From positions 124,001-188,000 of the forward strand of contig JALDRC010000002.1 in NCBI GenBank assembly GCA_031316115.1: a stretch of DNA of 64,000 nucleotides. The letters are read 5' to 3'. Numbering within the stretch: the stretch's first letter is position 1; each line of letters begins with the position of its first letter. This document shows, piece by piece, positions 27,724-36,442 of the stretch. The position numbers were made by a program, and so were the translations under genes. Source of the stretch: Nitrososphaeraceae archaeon (GTDB lineage Archaea > Thermoproteota > Nitrososphaeria > Nitrososphaerales > Nitrososphaeraceae). The notes under the pieces are model-generated. The model was not told the origin of the DNA. It did no database searches and saw only the letters and a list, made by a program, of their open reading frames with translations.

Positions 27724-29320
27724 ATTTCTGGGTTATAATGTAATCACACTATATGAAATTCTTTAAACTTATTTATGATTTTGTTTGATAAAACCAATCT
27801 GTATAAAATTTTTTTTTGACGAAGTACATAAACATATGATCAGTATAATAAATCGATACGATGGTTGAAAAACTAGACATTAGATATGAAGTAGCATATT
27901 TTAATGATTTAAGTAAAAAAAAGATATTAGAAAAAACATAGTTCTGTTGTGAAATTTATTAAAGATAATTTCTCCAATTGCTTTATAATACTAATTTTTC
28001 ATGGAATTTTCATGGTTTTGATACAACAATTTAACATGTTGCATTATAATTACAATATAACTCAGTTGTATAAAAATTGAATTAAGGAATAAGCAATTTC
28101 ATATTATTAAGAATTAAAATCAGACTATTACTATTTTTTTATTTATCATTAAATATATGATATCATAACTGAACTATGATTTTAAGATAGTTCAAATTAT
28201 CATTAATACGATCAAAAAAATCATTAGTGTAAGATTTTATTATCATTCGTTTTATTGGATTAAATTAGGACATAATCCTAATAGTATCTTTGTGTATAGT
28301 AAAAGCCACATTAACTTAAAATTTTAAACAGCATAAAGCTGAATTTATATTTTATAATTAATTATTTTGACTATAAAGTTAAGTCGAGGTACACAAAATA
28401 GATGTTACATCTCAATACATAAAAAACTAAAACATCTTTCAGATAAATTATCTAGAAAAATTGATCTATTCGATCTAGTGGGACATAGAAATATACAAAT
28501 GTTAGACTGTAAGAATGTAAGAGGAGTTAACATCTTTAAATATTTCAAAGATAATGTACTGATATAGAATTATAAAAGATCATCAACCATTGTGCTAGGT
28601 AGTCTTTATCTCATCCTTAATCAAAATACGAACTTATATTCTTATATTCAAGATAGAAGTATATATAATTAGTAACGTATTACATATCACGAAAATTTGA
28701 ATATGAGACTTTAATATTCAATCTCTAATGATTTTATATATAAAAAGAAGATTGAGTATATTGGTGACGAGTAAATAAAAAACATTACTTACAATAATAT
28801 TTCTCATATTCGTTAATTATTATTTTTAATTAATTGAAATACTGATGAATATTTAGATTACTTGAATTATACGATCTTTGATCGTTTAAGTAATTAAATC
28901 GTTCTTGGGTTATGGACAAACAATAATTGATAATAGAAAAGTCTTTGTTACCTGCAGTCTGATCTATTTATTATAATATTTATATAAGGAATATTAAATG
29001 CAGTCGATCTCATATTTTTTATATTTGTTCTTTAGGAATTTTATTTTTTGTTAGAAAATATTTTTACTATATGATTGCAATATTTATTAAATAAAATCTG
29101 CATTTAAATCTGAAATAACACTGATTTCGGTATAAGATCATTTCGTATATATGACCTATGTTTTAGAACGTGATTTCAGGGTAACGGACACATCAATATC
29201 TGCTTTAAATCATATTATATTGGTATTTGATAAAAATTGATTAGAGATTCATATTGAAAGATATAAACAAATTTTCCCAAAATATATGACAATTAGGTAC
29301 TTTAACCATTTAAAAATATT
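27724..29320. other. Long gene-poor stretch
   Basis: About 1.6 kb. It contains a 26-codon ATG frame at 27861-27941 (M-V-E-K-L-D-I-R-Y-E-V) that may be the beginning of a lost gene. A 66-codon TTG frame at 28367-28567 is basic and of doubtful coding value. There is also an imperfect inverted repeat at 28857-28894. Nothing else is evident. Confidence 0.35.
28857..28894. repeat. Imperfect inverted repeat (hairpin)
   Basis: ATTACTT and AAGTAAT bracket ACGATC-TTT-GATCGT, giving an inner 6-bp perfect stem and an outer 7-bp stem separated by an asymmetric bulge. It has no T-run. It may be a protein-binding palindrome or remnant of a mobile element end. Confidence 0.5.
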
Positions 29321-29509
29321 ATGCAAAAGGTTAATAGAACACCTGAAGAAATAGGTTCATCTCCTAGAGAAGAAGAATCTCGTCTTAAAACACAAAAAAA
29401 GATAAACTCAGAAACAACCAACGGTGATAGAGAACTTGAAGAAAGAGGTTCAGCTCCTAGAGAAGAAGAGGTTAAACAAAAAAACCTTCTGAAAGATACA
29501 AAAAGTTAA
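29321..29509 (+). CDS. Small charged protein with an internal duplication, 62 aa
   Basis: The product repeats E-E-I-G-S-S-P-R-E-E-E and, about 30 residues on, E-E-R-G-S-A-P-R-E-E-E, with Lys/Gln-rich stretches between. It is likely disordered or helical and has no hydrophobic core, signal peptide or Cys. Its stop lies about 40 bp before the predicted left boundary of the IS110-type element, so the insertion apparently did not cut it. The function is unknown. Confidence 0.45.
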   Translation: MQKVNRTPEEIGSSPREEESRLKTQKKINSETTNGDRELEERGSAPREEEVKQKNLLKDTKS

Positions 29510-29587
29510 CATGAATGTAATCGCAAAGAATGTATTCTGCTGTGTTGAATACATGTAAAAGTCTTTTCCTGTTGTTTATTCTCTTAT

Positions 29588-29730
29588 CCAACTAGCAAAC
29601 CCCTTGTTATGCATGACCTATCTACTACGATAAGGTCTTGTGTGTTGAATGGAGATATGTGTTAGCTGCTGTATATGTGAGCCATCAATAGAGCTCTGAT
29701 AGATGTTTGCAGCTTTGTCTGGCTAGTTGG
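29588..29730 (+). ncRNA. Candidate bridge RNA (seekRNA) of the IS110-type element
   Basis: CCAACTAGC (29588-29596) and GCTAGTTGG (29722-29730) form a 9-bp stem enclosing the non-coding region upstream of the transposase. Inside are a hairpin at 29615-29637 (GACCT...AGGTC) and a possible 6-bp stem AGCTGC/GCAGCT (29664-29669 with 29709-29714). Three segments match element boundaries. TGTGTTGAAT at 29641-29650 is identical to the left flank 29541-29550. GTGAGCCAT at 29677-29685 matches the reverse complement of 30998-31006 in 8 of 9 positions. ATAGATG at 29699-29705 is identical to the right end 30990-30996. Order and polarity (left target guide, right target guide, left donor guide) fit published IS110 bridge RNAs. 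I could not place the right donor guide. Confidence 0.65.
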
Positions 29731-29766
29731 TATAGTTAGTATCATCACAATAAAAAAAGAAAGGAG

Positions 29767-30876
29767 GTGAAAAAGAGAATAGAAAATAAAAAAGAATCAA
29801 ATAATAATATCAACGATAACGATTACTACATCGCAGTAGATATAGGAAAGAGAAATTGTGTTGTATGTATTACCTATAAAGATGGTTCCATAGTAGAAGA
29901 AACAAAATATGATAATACTCTACAGGAAGCAGAAAGATTTGCTTCTAATTTAGATAAAAAATATGATAGTAAAAGATGTCATGCAGTATGTGAATCAACA
30001 GCGAATATGTGGCTCAAAACATATGAAGCATTTGAAAACCATGGAATAGATATTAAACTTGCTAATCCAATGAAGACAAAAGCAATTGCTGAAGCGAAGA
30101 TAAAGACAGATAAACTGGATGCTAGAATATTAGCACATCTACTAAGATCCGATTTGATTGTAGAATCATATATTGCTCCAGATAAGGTAAGAGAAGATAG
30201 ATCTCTACTACGACTGAGAATAAACCTAGTCTCGGATAGAACAAGAGTTATGAATAGAGTACATTCTCTACTGGATAAGTATGATCAGAAATGCAAGTAT
30301 TCTCACATATTTGGTGTAAATGGGATAAAATGGCTAAAGAGTATAACACTGAAAGGTAATGATCAGATTCAACTTGCGAACTACATTCACAGTATTGAAT
30401 TTCTAAATTCTGAAATCAAACAGATTGAAAAGAAAATATCTCTTGAAGCATCAGCCAATGAAGATGTAAGGATACTGATGAGTATGATAGGAATAGATTA
30501 TTTTTCTGCAATGCTCATTTGTTCTGAAATAGGAGATATATCAAGATTCAGTACAGCAAGTAAACTTGTATCCTGGTGTGGATTGTGTCCAACTGTACAT
30601 CAATCTGGTAACTCAATTTATAGGGGTAGAATGAAAAAAGATGGAAATAAAAAGATAAACTGGATTATGATACAGGCTGCCAACACTGCATCAAGAACTG
30701 ATGACAGACTGAAAAAATACTATAAAAAGATAGCAAAAAGACACGGACATCATGTAGCAATAACTCACGTTGCAAACAAGATAATAAGAATTATCTGGGC
30801 AATGCTAAAATACAAACAACTGTACAATGAAAGGAAAACGGAACAGTATGAGAGAATATTTAAGAGGATCCGATAG
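29767..30876 (+). CDS. IS110-family transposase (DEDD recombinase)
   Basis: The 369-residue protein has an N-terminal RuvC-like DEDD domain: Asp in Y-I-A-V-D-I-G-K-R-N (about 25), Glu in A-V-C-E-S-T-A-N-M-W (about 79), and the Asp pair in K-T-D-K-L-D-A-R-I-L (about 117-122). A coiled-coil spacer follows. The C-terminal Tnp_20 domain has S-W-C-G-L-C-P-T-V-H-Q-S-G-N, whose Ser is the expected nucleophile, and the W-I-M-I-Q-A-A-N helix. Such enzymes insert elements using a bridge RNA. A full Shine-Dalgarno GGAGGTG (29763-29769) overlaps the GTG used as start here. The codon at ideal spacing is ATA at 29779, so the start may have been ATG. Either way the DEDD domain is intact. Confidence 0.9.
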   Translation: MKKRIENKKESNNNINDNDYYIAVDIGKRNCVVCITYKDGSIVEETKYDNTLQEAERFASNLDKKYDSKRCHAVCESTANMWLKTYEAFENHGIDIKLANPMKTKAIAEAKIKTDKLDARILAHLLRSDLIVESYIAPDKVREDRSLLRLRINLVSDRTRVMNRVHSLLDKYDQKCKYSHIFGVNGIKWLKSITLKGNDQIQLANYIHSIEFLNSEIKQIEKKISLEASANEDVRILMSMIGIDYFSAMLICSEIGDISRFSTASKLVSWCGLCPTVHQSGNSIYRGRMKKDGNKKINWIMIQAANTASRTDDRLKKYYKKIAKRHGHHVAITHVANKIIRIIWAMLKYKQLYNERKTEQYERIFKRIR

Positions 30877-31046
30877 TAAGATAAAGACGATACATCACTG
30901 TATCGTAGCCCAGATAAAGTAGTATAAGACATGACACAACAGCAGCAGTAATATTTGGATAAAGGAAATAATCCGAGAAGACTTTTACATAGATGCATAG
31001 CTCACTACTGCTAACCTATTTAGCTAACTTGTTATAGTCATATTAT

Positions 31047-31942
31047 GTGAGAAATTGGAAGAATTACAATGAATCTCTAGTAAGAAGAGGAGAGATATTA
31101 CTTGATTTTGATGTTATTGATAACTGGTCTATTGAATTAGGAAAGATGAACAATGGTAAGGAGGGTAGAAAGTTTGTATATCCAGATTCCTTTATCAAAT
31201 TACTTAGCAAGTATGATAATACTTTCATTTACCATATAGACAGACTGAAGGCGTAGTACGGGAACATGCCTCTAATACATTACCATCAATTCCTCATTAT
31301 AGTAACATCAATAGAAGAATGAATAGACTGGATATCAAAATAAATGAGGATGACATGAAATCCAGTTTACATGATGATAATTTTGTAATTGCAATTGATT
31401 CTACTGGTATTAAAGTTACAAACCGTGGTGAATGGATAAGACACAAGTGGAATGTCAAGAGAGGTTACCTAAAGATACATGTTGTTGTAGATATCAAAAG
31501 TAAGAGAATTTTATCATTACAGGTAACCAGTGAAGAAGTACATGATGGAAAAGTACTACCAAAATTAGTTGAGGATATAACAATAAAACAGAATAAGGAA
31601 CTAGATATGACTATAGCAGATGGTGCCTATGATAACAACAAGATATTTCAATTTCTATCATTTAGAGCAATTCAACCAGCAATAAAGGTTAGAAAGAATT
31701 CCAGATGTAGGAAAACAAATCATTACCTTAGAAACAAGACAGTAACGATGCAGAAAAATAATTTACAACAATGGAAAGATAGCGTAAGCTATGGACAGAG
31801 ATGGATTGTAGAAACTGTCTTTTCCTGTATCAAGAGAATGTTTGGAGAATATGTTACTGCTATTAGGTTAGAGAATATGATAAAGGAAATAATGCTAAAA
31901 GCATCGTTGTATAATTGGTTTCAGAGAATAACTATCACATAA
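31047..31942 (+). pseudogene. IS5-family transposase with one frameshift
   Basis: Frame 1 (31047-31256, GTG start) gives R-N-W-K-N-Y-N-E-S-L-V-R-R-G-E and F-V-Y-P-D-S-F-I-K-L-L. Near 31215 the homology shifts by one base to H-L-P-Y-R-Q-T-E-G-V-V-R-E-H, which runs into the frame of the 207-residue ORF from 31319. That part keeps the DDE residues: I-A-I-D-S-T-G-I-K-V, I-A-D-G-A-Y-D-N and I-V-E-T-V-F-S-C-I-K-R. Without correction no full-length enzyme is made. It directly abuts the right side of the IS110-type element. I could not define its terminal repeats. Confidence 0.78.
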
Positions 31943-32353
31943 TTATCAATTTCAGTATGATAGATTGATTTTCTAAATGAGTTGTGCGAAAGCAATGTAT
32001 TCAAATATTTCTAGAAAATTACCCAAAAAACAATTGCATTTAAAGGTTAGAACAATATTAACGACTTTCCATTCCAATACAAATATATTTTTAACATAAT
32101 TTTAAAAATTATCATACACTATCTTAAATACCAATATCAATTATTAGAACATTAAATAATTTTATTTATGAGGAATATAGAATTCGAGATTCTTAAAAAA
32201 TAAATCTTTATCATATTGAAAATTTGGGTCATTTTACATATTGAAAGTGGCTAATCGAGATATTTTTTAAATACGATATTATTATTTTTGAATGTAAATA
32301 TAGTAGACTTGGGTACAATTTATCTTATTTGAAACGATTCAACTGATAACTAC
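31943..32353. other. Intergenic
   Basis: Presumably includes the right end of the IS5-type element (GTTGTGCGAAAGC near 31981 is a candidate terminus). No ORF. Confidence 0.35.
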
Positions 32354-32983
32354 TTGTTAAATTATAATCCATTCTATAAAATAATAAAATATAAATATCA
32401 TTTTGAGATATCCAATCTGGCTAAGTCCGTGTCTCTTAATTTTCTATATATTTCTATTTTATTTGTATTACAAATTGTAATATGTCTCCCTGTAGATTTT
32501 ACTTTTTTAGTTTTAGGTCAAACCGATTCAAAAATAATTAATTCCTCATCTAGCTTGGATGTCTTCAATTCTATAACACAATCTATCCTTAATTTTACTC
32601 GAAAGTTTGAATATGTTATCAAAATCGATTCAACTCAAATTTTCCCCAATGACAATGTTAGGAATGAGGTTTTAAAAAGCAATAAAAGTATTGAATATAA
32701 TATCCCATCATTAGAATATGAATTATTAGGATTTCAGATAATTGCACAGAACATACAGGTAGTGACAGAACCTTTTCACCACTATAATGGTGATTTTAAT
32801 AAGATAAGAATTAATTTTCCTGTAATGAAGGCTGAAAACGTTAATGTAAAAAATACAATCTTAGAGTTATCATATGATAACATAGATTTAAGCTCTACGT
32901 TTCTTATTTATGATTCTCTGGAAGACGTATTTTTCATCCATATTCCAATTTTCGTAGCTTCACAATATCTTCCAAAACCATAA
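32354..32983 (+). CDS. Membrane-anchored or exported protein, 209 aa, unknown
   Basis: A TTG start is the only one upstream of a strong hydrophobic segment at residues 28-55 (F-L-Y-I-S-I-L-F-V-L-Q-I-V-I-C-L), which is an anchor or signal. The remaining 150 residues are hydrophilic, have several N-x-S/T sites and alternate beta-type hydrophobics (Y-V-I-K-I-D-S-T-Q-I-F-P). This suggests a small extracytoplasmic beta domain. The sequence ends F-V-A-S-Q-Y-L-P-K-P. No known family is recognised and no neighbour suggests a role. Confidence 0.55.
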   Translation: MLNYNPFYKIIKYKYHFEISNLAKSVSLNFLYISILFVLQIVICLPVDFTFLVLGQTDSKIINSSSSLDVFNSITQSILNFTRKFEYVIKIDSTQIFPNDNVRNEVLKSNKSIEYNIPSLEYELLGFQIIAQNIQVVTEPFHHYNGDFNKIRINFPVMKAENVNVKNTILELSYDNIDLSSTFLIYDSLEDVFFIHIPIFVASQYLPKP

Positions 32984-34077
32984 GTGATGCTGTCAATTAA
33001 TACATTAATAATATAAAGACTTCTGAACTTTGAAATATTTAATCCATTATGTTTAGGAGGTTTTTTCGATCTATGAAAGGCTCGTTTTAAATAATTGTTG
33101 AAGATTAAATTAAGATTTAATTTCTCTATTGTTTATAATTAAATTATGTAAGTATATCAAGGATATATAAAAAGATCTTTAGTAATTTATGATTTTAACT
33201 TTCATTCAATATCTCCTCAAGTCATTATAAGATAATTTTATCATAATTGGCGAATAGAATTTATTCTCTAAATTTTGCATTATTTAGATAAATGAGTAAT
33301 TTGATCTAATTCTTACTTGTATTAGATTAAAATTATTTTAGGGATGTTGAAAGAGATGATGATCTACAAAACCTCGATTTGTAAACCCTAATAACATGCT
33401 TAATGATTATACCTAATACAAGATTTATTTTAGATTACGAATAGTGAGATTCTTATCTTAATAACGGATTCTACTAGTATAAGCTGTATTTACATTATAC
33501 TTTTAAAGAAATAAAAAAATTATCTATTACAAAATGATATTTCAGAAACACAACACCAAAATCCATAAATGATTTCAAAACTTAAATTTATAACCTTAAT
33601 CGCTGGAGATCATTATCAATTATAATTTAGATTTTGCATAAAGAATAAAATGCTTTTTATCTCTTAGACCAGGATCGCTCATAATTGTCCGTTTAATTCA
33701 TTCCAAAAGAGGAAAATTAGTTAATTTTGTTTCTTTTATTAATACTATGCATTACATTTAGAAGGTAAGATCACAAAGGATATGATTACTAAAAAAAATA
33801 CAATAAACATCAAGAATCTAATTTCTAACAGATCTTAACAAAATATATTTATACAAAATTAACCAACTAATACTTTTAGTTAACTAATCTTAATATTGAA
33901 TATACATATTTTGTATCGATCTACACACACAGAAGATCGTCTTCCTGTTTCACTTGATTTTTATATTTTTTTAGATAGGCCATTAATTTGATATCGTAAT
34001 TGTGATGTTAATACATAATTAGTAATACAAATTTTAAGCAAACTCTTAATATACCTGTATAATAAAGTTACTTAACA
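32984..34077. other. 1.1-kb gene-free region upstream of the ATPase operon
   Basis: AT-rich, without a supported ORF. A small perfect inverted repeat CGATCT...AGATCG (33917-33939) lies about 140 bp before atpK and is too weak to call an operator. The promoter proper is listed separately. Confidence 0.4.
34045..34052 (+). promoter_or_regulatory. TATA box of the ATPase operon
   Basis: TTAATATA is centred about 29 nt upstream of the atpK start codon. At the usual archaeal TATA-to-start distance, transcription would begin at or a few bases before the ATG, giving a leaderless mRNA. Confidence 0.45.
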
Positions 34078-34425
34078 ATGATGCGATATAATCCTACAAA
34101 GTTGTCGGTAATCACTATAATAGCAGGTTTGACGATAGCAGTTTTTACATTATCGTATACGAACGTCTTTGCAGCCGAGGGAACACCAGCAGCTACAGGG
34201 TCAGATATTACTAAACCACTGCTAGCAATAGCAGCTGCTATAGCTATAGCAGGTGGTCTTATAGGTACAGGAAATGCCCAACAAGGTATCGGTGCTGCAG
34301 GAATGGGAATTATAGCAGAAAAACCAGAGAAGTTTGGACAGGTTCTTTTCTTCTTCGTTATTCCTGAAACACTCTGGATCATCGGATTCGTTCTTGGAAT
34401 CATTCTCTTGTTAGGTATACTATAA
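34078..34425 (+). CDS. atpK: A/V-type ATPase proteolipid subunit K (c)
   Basis: The 115-residue protein forms the membrane ring that carries ions through the ATPase. A cleavable signal peptide (residues 1-32, ending V-F-A-A-E) precedes one helical hairpin: helix 1 with P-L-L-A-I-A-A-A-I-A-I-A-G-G, loop with G-N-A-Q-Q-G, helix 2 with F-V-I-P-E-T-L-W-I-I-G-F. Glu97 in helix 2 is the ion-binding carboxylate. The adjacent motif shows no obvious Na+-type Gln/Ser set, so H+ is likely. Signal peptides on this subunit are known from several archaea. It is the first gene of the operon, 15 bp before atpE. Confidence 0.93.
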   Translation: MMRYNPTKLSVITIIAGLTIAVFTLSYTNVFAAEGTPAATGSDITKPLLAIAAAIAIAGGLIGTGNAQQGIGAAGMGIIAEKPEKFGQVLFFFVIPETLWIIGFVLGIILLLGIL

Positions 34426-34440
34426 TCGGCGGCTGAGTGA

Positions 34441-35004
34441 ATGACAAGCTTAGAAACATTTATTCATGAAATCGAGGAGAGAAAAAAGAGGAAAATCGAT
34501 CTCCTCGATAATACTTTATATGAAAAGAAGGAAAATATTGAGAGAACAAAAGGATCAACAATAAAAGAGTTAAACGAACATTATGAAAATGAGGCAAAGG
34601 CAAAAGCAGAAAGAGAAAGTGCCAGAATTATAGAATCTTCCAGATTAGATGCTAAAAAGATACTTTTTGAGGCCATCAGTGCCAACATGGACTCAACTTT
34701 TACATTGATTAAAAAGGAATTAAAAAACTTTACACAAACACCTCAATATAAAGACGTATTAGAAAAAATGGTGACGTATGCCAAAGAGAAATTAGGCAAT
34801 GATATTACTATTCATTGCAGGGAGAAAGATCGAACTTTCCTTAAAGAAAAAAAAATCACTTTAGGTTCTCCAATTAATACTATTGGTGGTTTGATAGCTG
34901 AAGACAAGAAAGGTACCCTTGAATTAGATCTCACCTTTGAAGAACTTTTAAGAACTAACGAAGATAAAGTAAAGAGTTTTCTATTAGAGAAAGCCACAGC
35001 GTAA
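34441..35004 (+). CDS. atpE: A/V-type ATPase subunit E (peripheral stalk)
   Basis: The 187-residue protein has the vATP-synt_E layout. A long N-terminal coiled coil (residues 1-75, Glu/Lys/Arg-rich) pairs with subunit H/G in the stator stalk. A globular C-terminal domain (T-I-H-C-R-E-K-D, then N-T-I-G-G-L-I-A-E-D, L-E-L-D-L-T-F-E-E-L-L-R) caps the A/B head. Length is normal for the family. It starts 15 bp after atpK and its stop is 2 bp before atpC, so the genes are co-transcribed. Confidence 0.92.
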   Translation: MTSLETFIHEIEERKKRKIDLLDNTLYEKKENIERTKGSTIKELNEHYENEAKAKAERESARIIESSRLDAKKILFEAISANMDSTFTLIKKELKNFTQTPQYKDVLEKMVTYAKEKLGNDITIHCREKDRTFLKEKKITLGSPINTIGGLIAEDKKGTLELDLTFEELLRTNEDKVKSFLLEKATA

Positions 35005-35006
35005 TA

Positions 35007-36071
35007 ATGACAACTTCTTCTTATGCATCTTCATTTGGAAGATTACAAGCCATTTCATCAAGTTTTCTATCAAAGGAATTTATTCATTCCCTTGTGCAAG
35101 CAAAAGATGTTCCAGAACTTACAAGATTACTTGAATCTACGTCTTATGGTCCAGAAATCGAAAGAGCTTCTTCCCTTTACTCTTCACCAGAATTATTAGA
35201 AGTAGCTCTGAATAGACGTATTGTTGAAGTGAACAAGCTTGCGCTAGAAGCAACTCCTTTTAGTGGAAGGGCTGCAATCAGGGCTTATTTATTAAAATGG
35301 GATATTCATAACATTGAACTAATTCTTTCTTCAAAGATGACCGGTCGTACGATAACGGAAACTGAACATTTTCTTGTATCAAGTAGGAATATTCCCGCAA
35401 GTATTTCAGCAGGTAATATTTTACACGATGAGATGAAAATTATATTATCACAAACAAATGTTGAGGGTGTGGTTAATCAACTTGTAAAGTATAGATATGG
35501 AACAATCTTAATGCAACATTTGGATTCTTATCAAAAAACTGGAGATCTTGGTCCCATGATGGCTGACCTTATGTCTTATTATTATACCAACTTAATGGAA
35601 TCCATCAAATTTTTCCAAGGAGATGAAGGTATTGTAAGGGATCTGTTTAGAGCCCAAATAGACAAAAAAAATATTTTAAGTATGTTGAAGGGAAAGAAAT
35701 CTGATTTAGATAGAGATGTTGTAAATAAACATATCATTAAAGGGGGTAAAATACCAATGGAAATTTTAAATGATATATTTAGCTTTAAAAGTAACGAAGA
35801 ATTTTTAAGTAAAGTTCAAGAATACTATAATTTAGATGAGTATTTGGTAACATTTAGGAAGAGTAATAGTTTAATAGACTTTGAAGTAGCATTTGATAAA
35901 TTCATTAACAGAACATATGTAAAAAGATTAAAAAATATTTCTTTATCATTAGGAACTATATTCTATTTTATCATAACAGCTGAATATGAATGGGATAACA
36001 TAAAAAGAATTGCTTTTGGAAAACAATATAATCTCCCTACTGAACGAATAAAATCAGTTCTTTTAGAGTGA
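35007..36071 (+). CDS. atpC: A/V-type ATPase subunit C (d-like)
   Basis: The 354-residue protein belongs to the vATP-synt_AC39 family, the funnel-shaped adaptor between the rotating central stalk and the K ring. It shows the family's repeated helical pattern, for example Y-A-S-S-F-G-R-L-Q-A at the start, A-I-R-A-Y-L-L-K-W-D-I-H-N-I-E and Y-Y-T-N-L-M-E-S-I-K-F. The typical C-terminal block F-Y-F-I-I-T-A-E-Y-E-W-D-N-I-K-R-I-A-F-G-K is also present. The length is as expected. It is packed between atpE and atpF with gaps of 2-3 bp. Confidence 0.92.
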   Translation: MTTSSYASSFGRLQAISSSFLSKEFIHSLVQAKDVPELTRLLESTSYGPEIERASSLYSSPELLEVALNRRIVEVNKLALEATPFSGRAAIRAYLLKWDIHNIELILSSKMTGRTITETEHFLVSSRNIPASISAGNILHDEMKIILSQTNVEGVVNQLVKYRYGTILMQHLDSYQKTGDLGPMMADLMSYYYTNLMESIKFFQGDEGIVRDLFRAQIDKKNILSMLKGKKSDLDRDVVNKHIIKGGKIPMEILNDIFSFKSNEEFLSKVQEYYNLDEYLVTFRKSNSLIDFEVAFDKFINRTYVKRLKNISLSLGTIFYFIITAEYEWDNIKRIAFGKQYNLPTERIKSVLLE

Positions 36072-36074
36072 GAA

Positions 36075-36422
36075 ATGGAAATGTCCAAAGAAAAACAAGA
36101 ATCAAATGGTAATATAGCTGTAATAGGGGATAGACAACTCATTATTGGATATCGTCTTTTAGGAGTAGATAATACTTTTATTGTAAATGGACACGATGAA
36201 TCACTAAAAACTATGGAAAATCTTTTCTTTTCCCATAAATTCAATATGATCATTGCGAGTCAATTTGTAAGAGAATCTCTTCCCCATGTATTTAGAGCTA
36301 GAGTTGAAGCATCTATAGAACCACTTGTTATATTTATGCCGGCCTTACAAGGTGATATTCATGAAGAATCAATTTCAACATTAGCTAAACGTGTTCTAGG
36401 TATAAGTATTAAAATAGGATGA
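36075..36422 (+). CDS. atpF: A/V-type ATPase subunit F
   Basis: The 115-residue protein is the small Rossmann-like subunit of the central rotor that binds subunit D and can regulate coupling. Typical features are I-A-V-I-G-D-R-Q-L-I-I-G-Y-R-L-L-G-V near the N-terminus and the later I-I-A-S-Q-F-V-R-E and P-L-V-I-F-M-P segments. It is slightly longer at the N-terminus than many homologues; the second Met (M-S-K) could be the true start. It begins 3 bp after atpC. Confidence 0.9.
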   Translation: MEMSKEKQESNGNIAVIGDRQLIIGYRLLGVDNTFIVNGHDESLKTMENLFFSHKFNMIIASQFVRESLPHVFRARVEASIEPLVIFMPALQGDIHEESISTLAKRVLGISIKIG

Positions 36423-36442
36423 TATAGGAAAGAATTAGTGGT

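Larger units (their letters stand above)
29549..30999 (+). mobile_element. IS110/IS1111-type insertion sequence
   Basis: The element carries one DEDD transposase gene and a perfect 13-bp subterminal inverted repeat: ATGTAAAAGTCTT at 29553-29565, with its reverse complement at 30979-30991. The IR lies about 2 nt from the left and 8 nt from the right boundary, if the shared AT dinucleotides at 29549-29550 and 30998-30999 are the crossover core. Both boundaries are supported by guide-like matches in the upstream non-coding region. No target duplication is expected for this family. Frame and ends are intact, so it may be mobile. Confidence 0.75.

Noticed and set aside
33917-33939. CGATCT...AGATCG as an operator of the ATPase operon
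   Set aside because: A single 6-bp inverted repeat is expected by chance over this distance and lies about 140 bp from the start.
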